Below are positions 54,531 to 63,400 of a DNA stretch of 64,000 nt, one piece after another. The notes under the pieces are model-generated. The model was not told the origin of the DNA. It saw only the letters and a list, made by a program, of their open reading frames with translations, and did no database searches. The first letter of the stretch is position 1, and each line of letters begins with the position of its first letter. This stretch comes from Paenibacillus sp. FSL A5-0031. GTDB taxonomy: Bacteria > Bacillota > Bacilli > Paenibacillales > Paenibacillaceae. The stretch lies in NCBI RefSeq assembly GCF_001956295.1, contig NZ_MRTD01000012.1, positions 186,001 to 250,000 of the forward strand. The letters run 5' to 3'. Both the position numbers and the translations under genes were made by a program.

Positions 54531-56956
54531 TGATGAGAGAATTGTTGGATCTATATGCAAGCGACTATTCGGCTGCTGAGCAGAAGCTTAGCGGCCTTGA
54601 GGATGATCAAAGCAGCATTCACTATCCAACCGTATTTCTATACATCGGAGATGAGGCAGGGCATGCGATTGAACCTATGATTCAATCCAATGAACTGAAA
54701 TGGGACAACAATGCCGGCGTTATTTATTTCCATGTCTCGTCGAGTGAAGCAAATGCTGCCTCTGGAAGTGCAGGTTATAAAGCATCGTCATACCATGGGG
54801 CAAATCGTAATCGATCTGTCCCGAAGGTGACGAGGGTAGCGCTTACGGATGTTGTAGATGGCAAAACGGATAATCGCACCAAACGCAAAGATATAGGCAC
54901 CGCATTCCATAAGGAAGGGCGTCATCTAGCGGATCTCAACCGGGCGCTGCGTCAGGTTAGCGATACAATTGCTGATTACGGCCGATTGTACGCATCTTTC
55001 GATCGCCTTCATCTTGCTGTCATTACAAGGGTTGATGATCCATTAAACGTGCTTGTTCCAGAAATATCGCTGCTTGCTCAATCGATTTTTTTGCAGCTGT
55101 TCAAATCAGTTCAAATGGATTTGTACGCTTTAATTAATGAACGTGAGCAATCAGAGACATTTGGTTTGGCAAGCGCAGCGGGAATCAGCTTCCTGCGCGA
55201 GCTGGATGGAATGCAGCGGCCGGATTATTCATTTTCGGCGAGGCTTCAAGTGACAGGTGATGGGTTATCTATTCCGGTCACCCACAAGGCATCGCCATTA
55301 TTTGATCTTGTTTATGTATTATCTGATCGCAATGAGCGGGGAATTACAACGCTTAACGGGATGCAGGATAACTATGAAATCATTTGCAATATTCTGCTGT
55401 TGAAAAACAGGAGGAGAAAGGAAACACAGGTACAATCGAGTGACATAAGCTACAACAACTCTTCTTTCAAAAACAGTCTCATGACGGAATCCGGAAGACA
55501 GGGGTTCGTGTCAGCGGGCTTGTCCAAGGTGAAACGACCGAATCATTCGATTGCGTTAACCGTCCTCTATCATTTCTTTAAACAAATAAAAGAGCGGCTG
55601 GAAATTGCTGACCTGCAGGGGAGCAAGGAAAAGCTGTCCTTCTTTGGGCTGGATGCGGCTGCGATGGACACTAGAATGCTCGATCTGATGCCAAGCGAGG
55701 ACAGTCTCATCGATATGTCGGGTCTTCTGACGAACAACATTCGTTATGATCAACTGCGGCGCATGTCGCTGCGCGAGGCAGAGGAAGCCTTGTTCGGAGA
55801 TGGCTGCACCATCTTCTTCCGTAAGCATTTCACTAGTTCAGCTGAGGTGAACTTAGGTTATGTGAAGGCCTCAGATGAGCTGCGAGCCACTGTAAACCGT
55901 AATATGAAAGATCAGCCATTGTTTAGCTTCTTCCAGGTTGCCAAATGGACAGACGAGAAAAATGAGGCAGACAGCGTCATGACAGCTGTTCGCGCTCGAA
56001 TGCGCGATTTGGTCAGAGAGATTGATATCGCTCAGGATGAGCTTGGTCGAATCCGCGAACAACGTGTGGATGATTTGAAATTTCAGCGTCTTCCATTTAT
56101 GGACAAGCAAAATGTTCGATCCTTTATACGCGCTTTTTTTGATGCGGTGTACCGGCTGGAATGGCAGCTTTTACGACTTGAGACCGAGCTTGCTTTGTAC
56201 CGCAAATTTGCTGCTGAGCTGGAGCGTCTTCATGAGAAATACCGAATTCGCGTAGAACAGATGGCGCTGCTAGAGGAAACGCTGAATGCGGCGGCTCAGC
56301 ACAGTATCCGTTCAGCGGATGATTATATCGGGCAGAACATCTTCGAGTATTATGAACGTGTCACTGCGGCGGTCATGAAGGATATTGAAGAGAAACGCGG
56401 CGCATCCATATTTTTTGAGGAACGGTTTCTCGGCAATATGACGGAGCTTCTGCAGCAGGGAGATTCCGCGTTTCTGGAGCGATTAATGGAAATTTGCCGA
56501 AAGTACATTTTGACAGCAGAGCCTTTTGCACAGACTTTCGAGGAGGAACTGCTGCTGCGTGCAAATGTATCCGTTGCATACAGCAATCGTAAAGCTTTAT
56601 CGAGAGACGAGCTATTCAACCGATTATACCGGACACTGGAAGAGCATGCTGTCGTTCATATTCGTCTTCTCGACTATACACATGAGCATCGTTATGAGGA
56701 AAAGTATTTGTTCGGAGATCGCGAGAGTGAATTTATCCGATATGCACTTGGCGTTGACGAATCTTCGCGCATTTACAAGCTGGGGTGTGTACATGAGAAG
56801 CGCAGCAGCGGTGTAGAAAAGTTGAATATTATGGGCGGCTTTCATTTAGAAGATTTGATGTATTATCGAAACGGCAAAGTGTATTATGAGACCTATTTGC
56901 AAAATGGGTACGAATTTCACACGCTTGAGCCTGCCCTGCTGCCTGATCTTCGCTGA
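54530..56956 (+). CDS. Tubulin-like paralogue lacking the glycine box
   Basis: 808 residues; no name recognised. The first 300 residues align co-linearly with the preceding protein: TVFLYIGDEAG (34-44) for ILIIGLGGTG, EGRHLADLNRAL for AGRLLLFTKINQ, HLAVITRVDD for LMVFLLTGLSGG, FLRELDGM (221-228) for ALKELDYW, and PLFDLVYVLSDRNERG for PPFNLCHLISATNAEG. The GGTGSG box is absent, so GTP binding is doubtful. A coiled-coil-prone region spans about 485-620. The start overlaps the previous stop (TAATG), implying coupled 1:1 synthesis. Confidence 0.7.
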   Translation: MMRELLDLYASDYSAAEQKLSGLEDDQSSIHYPTVFLYIGDEAGHAIEPMIQSNELKWDNNAGVIYFHVSSSEANAASGSAGYKASSYHGANRNRSVPKVTRVALTDVVDGKTDNRTKRKDIGTAFHKEGRHLADLNRALRQVSDTIADYGRLYASFDRLHLAVITRVDDPLNVLVPEISLLAQSIFLQLFKSVQMDLYALINEREQSETFGLASAAGISFLRELDGMQRPDYSFSARLQVTGDGLSIPVTHKASPLFDLVYVLSDRNERGITTLNGMQDNYEIICNILLLKNRRRKETQVQSSDISYNNSSFKNSLMTESGRQGFVSAGLSKVKRPNHSIALTVLYHFFKQIKERLEIADLQGSKEKLSFFGLDAAAMDTRMLDLMPSEDSLIDMSGLLTNNIRYDQLRRMSLREAEEALFGDGCTIFFRKHFTSSAEVNLGYVKASDELRATVNRNMKDQPLFSFFQVAKWTDEKNEADSVMTAVRARMRDLVREIDIAQDELGRIREQRVDDLKFQRLPFMDKQNVRSFIRAFFDAVYRLEWQLLRLETELALYRKFAAELERLHEKYRIRVEQMALLEETLNAAAQHSIRSADDYIGQNIFEYYERVTAAVMKDIEEKRGASIFFEERFLGNMTELLQQGDSAFLERLMEICRKYILTAEPFAQTFEEELLLRANVSVAYSNRKALSRDELFNRLYRTLEEHAVVHIRLLDYTHEHRYEEKYLFGDRESEFIRYALGVDESSRIYKLGCVHEKRSSGVEKLNIMGGFHLEDLMYYRNGKVYYETYLQNGYEFHTLEPALLPDLR

Positions 56957-57013
56957 CCGATATACATCAATAATTGCTGCGGTCCACTAGCAAGTAGAAA
57001 GGGTGCTGTTATT

Positions 57014-58300
57014 ATGCAACGAAAAATAAATGGACTTCTCTTATTGTTCAGCTTGATAGGAGGCGCAGTAGGATTCGTCATCGGGGAAATCATACTGGGG
57101 GCGCTGTCAGAAAGCTGGCCGCGCTTTGCCGTCGTTGGGCTATACTTTGGCGTTCTTGCTTTATGCATTGGACTGGCCTGCCTGATTGCTGAAATGATTT
57201 CGCCTCGTTTGAACGGAACTTCGTGGCGTCAGCGTTATACCGGATTATCGTGGCAGCTGCTCGTACCAGCGACGCTAGTTCTGCTGTTTGCAGTCGGCGG
57301 ATTGCTTCAATTTATTTACGGTGCACATTTTGGCGGTGCGAAGCAGGTAAAGGATATTGTGCTTGTCATCGATAATTCAGGAAGCATGCTGGAGACCGAT
57401 CCTGATAACGAGCGTTATTCGGCTGCGAAGCAATTGATTCAAAACATGGAAAGCGATAAGCGTGTGGCGGTGGTTGCATTTCACAATACCGCACAATTGA
57501 TTCAGCCCTTTGTTAAAGTAAGCACACAGGAAGAGAAAGATAAAGTAAATGCGGCAATCGACTCACTTGAGCCGACGGACGGCGGTACAAACTTTAGTCT
57601 AGCGCTTGGCGAAGCAATGAAGACGATTAAGGATAAGGAAAAGGCTGGGCGCGGGACAATGGTTATTCTGTTGTCAGACGGTTTCAGCGAATCCGATATC
57701 AATAAGCAAATTGCACAATTCCAAGAGCAGCAAATTGTTATTAATACGGTAGGCCTTAGCGTTGCAGATTCCAAAGGCTCTGCCTTGCTGCAGCAAATAG
57801 CCGATTCCACCAATGGAAGCTATTACGATGTGTCGGAAGCGAACGGGCTGGCGCTCGTATTCCAAAATATTTACAATACAATCGATAATCGGACGCTTCT
57901 AACTGAAAGAACGGGATCGCTTGCGGACAGCACGCTGTATACACTGCTTCGTATTTTATCCTTAGCCATTATCGGTGCAGCTTTAGGAATGTCGCTCGGA
58001 TTGTTTTTCGACAATCGGTTTCTGGCATTAAGCTTTGGGGCGGGCGGTATTGTAGGCGGTTTGCTGGCTGGCTTCATTTTGGATTCCGGCTTGTCGGGGG
58101 ATATGATCTCTGACGGTTTATCACGTCTATTCGCTGTTCTCGTACTGGCAGCCATTATTAGTATTTTCACACTTGTTGTTCCAATAAGGGATAATAACAG
58201 TACAAACCGTTATGATGGCGGCAGAAAAAACAGCAATAGAGATCAGTCCACTAAGGCGTTAGGCGAACGGACGAAGGACAGCCGCAGTCATGGATTTTAA
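57014..58300 (+). CDS. Multi-spanning membrane vWA-domain protein
   Basis: 428 residues. Three N-terminal membrane helices (about 7-30, 38-61, 81-103), then a vWA domain with intact MIDAS DNSGS (120-124), DGGTNFSLAL and LLSDGFSES, then three more helices (about 308-395: LYTLLRILSLAIIGAALGM, FGAGGIVGGLLAGFIL, LFAVLVLAAIISIFTLVVPI) and a basic tail. It is the second vWA component of the operon, AAAGGG lying before the start. The vWA faces the side between helices 3 and 4; by charge it could be extracytoplasmic or cytoplasmic. Confidence 0.85.
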   Translation: MQRKINGLLLLFSLIGGAVGFVIGEIILGALSESWPRFAVVGLYFGVLALCIGLACLIAEMISPRLNGTSWRQRYTGLSWQLLVPATLVLLFAVGGLLQFIYGAHFGGAKQVKDIVLVIDNSGSMLETDPDNERYSAAKQLIQNMESDKRVAVVAFHNTAQLIQPFVKVSTQEEKDKVNAAIDSLEPTDGGTNFSLALGEAMKTIKDKEKAGRGTMVILLSDGFSESDINKQIAQFQEQQIVINTVGLSVADSKGSALLQQIADSTNGSYYDVSEANGLALVFQNIYNTIDNRTLLTERTGSLADSTLYTLLRILSLAIIGAALGMSLGLFFDNRFLALSFGAGGIVGGLLAGFILDSGLSGDMISDGLSRLFAVLVLAAIISIFTLVVPIRDNNSTNRYDGGRKNSNRDQSTKALGERTKDSRSHGF

Positions 58301-58322
58301 ACGATGCGGGAGGCGGATATAA

Positions 58323-58958
58323 ATGCGGTTTATCGATGCAGAGGATGGTTCTCCGATCATCAGCGGTTTAACTCGCGTGTTGGAGGAGGACCGCTGCACG
58401 CTGCGCTGGATTTGGCCGGGCGGTATAGAAGCGGTCTACATTGGGAAAACGCCGGCTGAGCAGGCGGCGGAAAGCCCCGTGGATATAGGAACTGTCAAGT
58501 TGTACACGAAGGCAGAATATAAAGCGAATAATGGCTATCATAGCCGATTAGAGGGCATCGGACGTTTTGTCTTTACAGTATATGCCGCGCTGGAGGGGAG
58601 CGGCGGTCCGCAGCTCATCCTTCAACCTAATCACGAGAACAGCATCGAAATAAGTGCTGGCCGAGCTAAGATTCATTATTCGATTACAAATAAGAGCGGT
58701 TTGTTCAGAAAGTTCAAAACGATTCAAATTCAAGTTTCAACAGAGGTACCAATTGGGAAAGACGTGCTTTGTTATGTGAAAAAGCAGGGCAGTTATCCCG
58801 CAAATAAAGAAGACGGCATGCTGTATCCGTTCGTTGCGCCATTCGCAGCTGGAAAAACCGTTTTGCCTGCCATTGAGGTTGGCAAACAGGATTTTATACG
58901 ATTGTTTTTCACGGATGGCCGAACGTCTGGACAGATGTACGAATTAATTTCAGTATAA
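58323..58958 (+). CDS. Beta-rich protein of unknown function in the vWA/GTPase operon
   Basis: 211 residues, no signal or membrane helix, no family recognised. The sequence alternates short strands (LTRVLEEDRCTLRWIW, FVFTVYAAL, IQIQVSTEVPIG), suggesting one or two beta-sandwich domains. GGGAGGCGG lies before ATG 58323; it is 22 bp from the previous gene and 14 bp from the GTPase gene. It is probably an adaptor inside the complex. Confidence 0.7.
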   Translation: MRFIDAEDGSPIISGLTRVLEEDRCTLRWIWPGGIEAVYIGKTPAEQAAESPVDIGTVKLYTKAEYKANNGYHSRLEGIGRFVFTVYAALEGSGGPQLILQPNHENSIEISAGRAKIHYSITNKSGLFRKFKTIQIQVSTEVPIGKDVLCYVKKQGSYPANKEDGMLYPFVAPFAAGKTVLPAIEVGKQDFIRLFFTDGRTSGQMYELISV

Positions 58959-58972
58959 AGGAGGAAGATCGC

Positions 58973-60232
58973 ATGGGTATTTTCGATCTTTTCAAGAAAA
59001 AGCCGGAAGCAAAGCAAAGGCCTTTGTTTTATGATATTGTTTGCCCCTATTGTTTTAGTAAATTTACACCGGATGAGGTTGTGTTCCGCGCTTCACATTC
59101 CCGTGAGGATGATGAGGATTATGCGCTTGGAGAAGATGATGAGCTGAATAAGTATCGTGAGCGTTTTGGCCTTGATTCTGTACACGATATGGAAGCGGTG
59201 CTCTATCCAAACGACGTGCCTGAAGAGCATCGGATTTACTCAGACCATGTATTAATTGGAATTAATGACCGCTATGGCGAGCTGACACGCAGAAGACTTT
59301 GTCCTAAATGTCACAACGAAATTCCAGTAACGGCAGGCAAGGTGCCGAGCAATATTATTTCAATCATTGGCGCTTCACAAGTAGGCAAGTCGGTGTATAT
59401 GACCGCGTTGATACATACGCTGCAGAACACGACAGCGGATCATTTTAATGCAGCCTGCATGCCGCTTAACGCTGAAATTAGCCGAAAATTCCGAACCTAT
59501 TACGAGGAGCCGCTGTTTGAGCGCGGCGATCTGCTTGCGTCTACCCAAAAGGAAAAGATGCAGGAGCCTTTTATTTTTCAATTTGTGTTTAAAGATGAAT
59601 CGAAGCCACCGCTCACTCTCGTATTTTTTGATGTCGCTGGCGAGGGCATGGTAGAGCAGGATTATCTTGGTTTGCATGGTCAGCATATCAAAAATTCAGC
59701 AGGCATATTGCTGATGGTAGATCCGCTGCAAATTCGCTCCATTCGCGAGAAAATTAGAATGAATCTGGGCGATAAGCCAGGTGTTTGGGTTTCCCAATAC
59801 GACGAGCCGCGCGACGTTGTTCTGACGATGTTTGGCGACTTTATTGCTTATCAGGAAAACAACAAAACGGATATTCCGACTGCGGTCGTTTTAACGAAGA
59901 GCGATATGCTTCATTCGCTAAAGGATGAAGATGGAGAATATATTAAATCGAACAGCAATATTTTCAACAACATGGTACATCGCAATTATTTTAACCTGAC
60001 CGAGTTTGAAAATATTGATGGAGAAATCCGACGTTTCATCGAGAAGGTCGATCGTCCCTTTAAAGGTACGATGGATGTTTATTTTAAGGATACGGCTTAT
60101 TATGCGGTTTCCGCACTCGGCAGCAATCCCGTCGATCAGAAGCTGCAAACCGTCGTCAGTCCCATTCGGGTAGACGAGCCCTTCATTTGGCTGCTTTATA
60201 AGCTGAACTTCATTGAGGGGAGAAGAGAATAG
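58973..60232 (+). CDS. Zinc-ribbon P-loop GTPase
   Basis: 419 residues. Walker A is GASQVGKS (133-140), the Walker B/G3 region is VFFDVAGEG near 217-225, and TKSD in VVLTKSDML near 303-308 fits the G4 guanine-specificity motif, so it is a TRAFAC-type GTPase. CPYC (24-27) and CPKC (110-113) make a zinc ribbon split by about 82 mainly acidic residues. As I recall, similar proteins belong to the GTPase families paired with 'GTPase-associated protein 1', and the next gene fits that. AAAGGAGG precedes the start. Confidence 0.8.
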   Translation: MGIFDLFKKKPEAKQRPLFYDIVCPYCFSKFTPDEVVFRASHSREDDEDYALGEDDELNKYRERFGLDSVHDMEAVLYPNDVPEEHRIYSDHVLIGINDRYGELTRRRLCPKCHNEIPVTAGKVPSNIISIIGASQVGKSVYMTALIHTLQNTTADHFNAACMPLNAEISRKFRTYYEEPLFERGDLLASTQKEKMQEPFIFQFVFKDESKPPLTLVFFDVAGEGMVEQDYLGLHGQHIKNSAGILLMVDPLQIRSIREKIRMNLGDKPGVWVSQYDEPRDVVLTMFGDFIAYQENNKTDIPTAVVLTKSDMLHSLKDEDGEYIKSNSNIFNNMVHRNYFNLTEFENIDGEIRRFIEKVDRPFKGTMDVYFKDTAYYAVSALGSNPVDQKLQTVVSPIRVDEPFIWLLYKLNFIEGRRE

Positions 60233-63180
60233 TGCGCGATTCTACGCCCAGCAGGATGATTCAGCAGCAGATGTATGCACGGGAAAGACGCGGCATTTTC
60301 AGATCTACGGAAGGTTATGACACGATCGCCAAATCAAGCGGTTTGGAAGCATCATTTGTCAAAAAAGTGCTTCATCCGTTTTGTGTTTATGATGCCCCGA
60401 CTGAACTGGCTACCCGCGGTGAGAAGGACGGTTCCGCGTATCCAGAGACGATGCACTTGCTTCATTTGGATAATGGCGATGTGCTTCTTGGCAGAAGCGT
60501 TTATCAGGCAGCCGACTTCACGGGTCTTCGCAGCGCGTTTTTTACGCATAACTTTATTATTCCAAGCGGTCATAGCAGCAAGCCTGCAAGTGATTATATG
60601 AACTGGCTGCAAGCCGCTTTCGTAGATCAATATAATATTGACAGCGGTACGGAAATAGCAGAGCTGCTAGAGCTTCCGATTCAGAGTGCAGCAGCGATTA
60701 AGCCGTCTGCTCGTTCCATCCTTTCTCTGCTGAACATTTCAGAAAAATCGTTCAAACAGCTGCTCTATGCGGTAATGGCAGCAGTCGGTGGTAAGAAAAA
60801 GATCTATGTTTCGCTTGATGTACCAATCAAACAGCTGCCGGACAAGGCAAAACAGCTGCTTGGTGTGCTATATGCGAGTTTACCCTACGCCTTCCGCAAG
60901 CAGCTTGGTTTCATTACTTATGCGAAAGAGCCGGTAAGCCGCAAATCGGTTCATCTTACGTTCGTAGAGCAAGGAAGCCTCCGCCAAGGGGATCGCAGCA
61001 TCGAGAAGGATTTTACGTTTGATTTCGGCAACGACCGAATGATGAATGTTGATCTGGACGGTATAGATCAGCCGTTTTTGGATTTTGCATGGGATAACTT
61101 GGATCGTCCTGACCGTACAGATAGCTTCTTTCAATTCGCTGAGCTGATGCTGGCAGATATGGGGGAGGAGCGCGAACTCGCAGCAGCCTGTTATCATGAG
61201 CTATGCGTCGTTTACCAAATCGAGGAAGGCAACGAAAAGTTATATGAATCGCATAAAAGCGCGGTAATGCGGAGCTTGATGGATTATTTGCAGCCATCCG
61301 GCGCATTGGATGCCAAGATGCGCTTGAATGATTTATTTCTGTCTCGATTTGATTATGAGTTTGACCGTGCTAGGCAAGGAGTAGTGCCGGAAACCTTCAT
61401 TGTAGATGTGTTTACACAATACTATCAAATTGAAGGCAAACATATCGAAAATAAGCTTGTTTCCTTTTTCATTTTAGCATTGCTAAATGCAAGAAAGCAG
61501 AGTGAGCAAGACGCGGCGGCTTCCTTCTATGCGGCAGTAGAAAGCAATCCTGCCTTTAGCATAGCTTTTTTCACAAGAGTCTTAGTAGATGCGAAGCTAA
61601 GTGCAAACTTATTTATTCCATTCCTTGAGCAAAAGCTTAAAGCAGCTGCAGGAGCCAAAAGTGTTCTGCATCTCATTGAGCAGTGGGGCAACGCTCATCC
61701 TAAGCTGTACGGTGATGAAGACTTTTTTGTGCTGGTCCGCCAGCAGCTCATTGAGAAGCTGAAACGGGAGCGCCACTCGCTGCCAGCGACAAGCAAAGTG
61801 CTTGAGCAATTGCGCAGCTTAGCAGCAAGTGAAGGCAAGTTTGGCGCGCGAAAACAGCTTCCATCTCATGATGCGGTAGAGTTTTATACGGAGCTCGAGC
61901 TTGCGGCTTATCGAGCAATGTTAATTGAACTTGATATGGAAAGATTGACGAAGGATCAGCTCATGCTGGGCGAGTTTCTCAAATCGAAGGAGCAGCTGAA
62001 AAAATGGAATGGACAGCTGAACGATCCGAGACAGAAATCAGCAGCGCTTGAGCTGCAGGCGCTTTACGAATGCTTCGCATTCCCGGAGCCAACGGTAGAT
62101 TTATTCGAAAATCTATCCCCAGCAGAGATCGACCGGGTGCAGCTCGTTGGTCGCCGATTGCTTGCCAATCAGCTGGAGTTAGCTGAGTTTCCGCGTCTCG
62201 TGCTATTGTTTCTTCGCAGCTCGGATATGGAATCAGTGGATTATGCCACGCTCCTCAACTATTTGCAGCAAAATGCGGCTCAAAAAGATACGGTATATCT
62301 ATTTTTCCGATGGGCAGAAAAACATCCTAGTTTCATGCGCTCAAGAGGTTTTGTCCCTGCCTATGTAACTGCAGTAGTCAGCTATTTCACAAAACATGAC
62401 CGGGATGCATTTAAGAAACGAGCCAATTGGAAGCAGCATTTTGACAAAGCAGGTCCTATTCTTAAAGGTGTATATAAACAAGCGGAGCGCGAGCTATCCT
62501 CACCGCTGACTAAATTTTTTCGCAGGAATCGTAAATCGACGTTTATAACATCGTTATCGGCTATAGGTATTGTACTAATCGTAGCCGGCATTATGTTTGC
62601 CTTCGGCGGCAAGGATGATGTGAAGCCTGGTGGTGCTGTTTTGCCTGAAACGACTCCTGAACCGAGCATAACCCAGCCGGATACAATCGTATACGTGGAG
62701 CAAAATGCTGCATCAGAGGGGAAGAAGGCTGCGACCACCCTCGTCTTCGCATTTAAGGAAGCAGCAGCTTGCGGACTGTTAAAGCCTAGCTCATTGACGA
62801 TAGAAACGCCGGGTGCAGAAGCGGTTGCGTACACCACACTTGAAGTTGCATCTGATTGCAAAGCGGATACAGGGAATAGCAGCACGGAAGGGAATCAAGT
62901 TGAAAGCTCGTCACAGCCGTCGGAAACAACGGATTCGACTGCCAAAGAATCCGATAAACCAGCGCCGACACCGACGCCAACGCCGGCTGAAACTGATTCA
63001 CTGCCGACAGCTACCGATTCTCAGACGGAGCAACCGAGCAATACTGCAATAAATGAAGCAGACTATACGAACAGGGTTGTCGTTAATCTCGGTAAGCAGG
63101 TTGATATACCGGAGAAAAGCATTATTACAGTCGGTGAATCGAAGTATGAGATTTCCGTTCTGCGTGTTGTTGCGCCATAA
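60232..63180 (+). CDS. GTPase-associated protein 1 (GAP1)-like protein with membrane anchor and ectodomain
   Basis: 982 residues. The N-terminus, QQQMYARERRGIFRSTEGYDTIAKS, then LHPFCVYDAP, MHLLHLDNGDVLLGRSVY and ADFTGLRSAFFTHNFIIP, resembles the GAP1-N domain described in GTPase-centred bacterial conflict systems (from memory). A long helical middle follows, then one membrane helix near 776-797 (FITSLSAIGIVLIVAGIMF), a Thr/Pro/Glu/Ser-rich linker (PTPTPTPAETD) and a short C-terminal domain outside. GTG 60232 overlaps the GTPase stop (TAGTG), so the two are coupled. Last gene of the operon. Confidence 0.7.
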   Translation: MRDSTPSRMIQQQMYARERRGIFRSTEGYDTIAKSSGLEASFVKKVLHPFCVYDAPTELATRGEKDGSAYPETMHLLHLDNGDVLLGRSVYQAADFTGLRSAFFTHNFIIPSGHSSKPASDYMNWLQAAFVDQYNIDSGTEIAELLELPIQSAAAIKPSARSILSLLNISEKSFKQLLYAVMAAVGGKKKIYVSLDVPIKQLPDKAKQLLGVLYASLPYAFRKQLGFITYAKEPVSRKSVHLTFVEQGSLRQGDRSIEKDFTFDFGNDRMMNVDLDGIDQPFLDFAWDNLDRPDRTDSFFQFAELMLADMGEERELAAACYHELCVVYQIEEGNEKLYESHKSAVMRSLMDYLQPSGALDAKMRLNDLFLSRFDYEFDRARQGVVPETFIVDVFTQYYQIEGKHIENKLVSFFILALLNARKQSEQDAAASFYAAVESNPAFSIAFFTRVLVDAKLSANLFIPFLEQKLKAAAGAKSVLHLIEQWGNAHPKLYGDEDFFVLVRQQLIEKLKRERHSLPATSKVLEQLRSLAASEGKFGARKQLPSHDAVEFYTELELAAYRAMLIELDMERLTKDQLMLGEFLKSKEQLKKWNGQLNDPRQKSAALELQALYECFAFPEPTVDLFENLSPAEIDRVQLVGRRLLANQLELAEFPRLVLLFLRSSDMESVDYATLLNYLQQNAAQKDTVYLFFRWAEKHPSFMRSRGFVPAYVTAVVSYFTKHDRDAFKKRANWKQHFDKAGPILKGVYKQAERELSSPLTKFFRRNRKSTFITSLSAIGIVLIVAGIMFAFGGKDDVKPGGAVLPETTPEPSITQPDTIVYVEQNAASEGKKAATTLVFAFKEAAACGLLKPSSLTIETPGAEAVAYTTLEVASDCKADTGNSSTEGNQVESSSQPSETTDSTAKESDKPAPTPTPTPAETDSLPTATDSQTEQPSNTAINEADYTNRVVVNLGKQVDIPEKSIITVGESKYEISVLRVVAP

Positions 63181-63207
63181 ACAAAGCAATGTATTTATAA
63201 GAATAGG

Positions 63208-63258
63208 AAGGGTTGTTCCGTTAGTAGTTTTACTACTGCTGGGAAGACCCTTTTTTTC
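63208..63258 (+). terminator. Terminator of the vWA/tubulin/GTPase operon
   Basis: AAGGGT/ACCCTT outer and TAGTAG/ACTACT inner stems around TTTT, followed by seven T. Confidence 0.82.
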
Positions 63259-63400
63259 TTTTTAGCTAATCGGCTATTAAAATGATGAAATTGATTCATG
63301 TCATAAAAGTGGATAAGAAAGTTGAATTTATGATAGAGACATAGGGTCTGCAATATTTTACAATATCGGTACTACAACACGAACAAGGAGCTGTTTTTCG

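Noticed and set aside
54530-56956. Long opposite-strand frames inside the tubulin/GTPase operon genes
   Set aside because: They are antisense shadows without ribosome sites; plus-strand frames have motifs, correct spacing and continuous coding.
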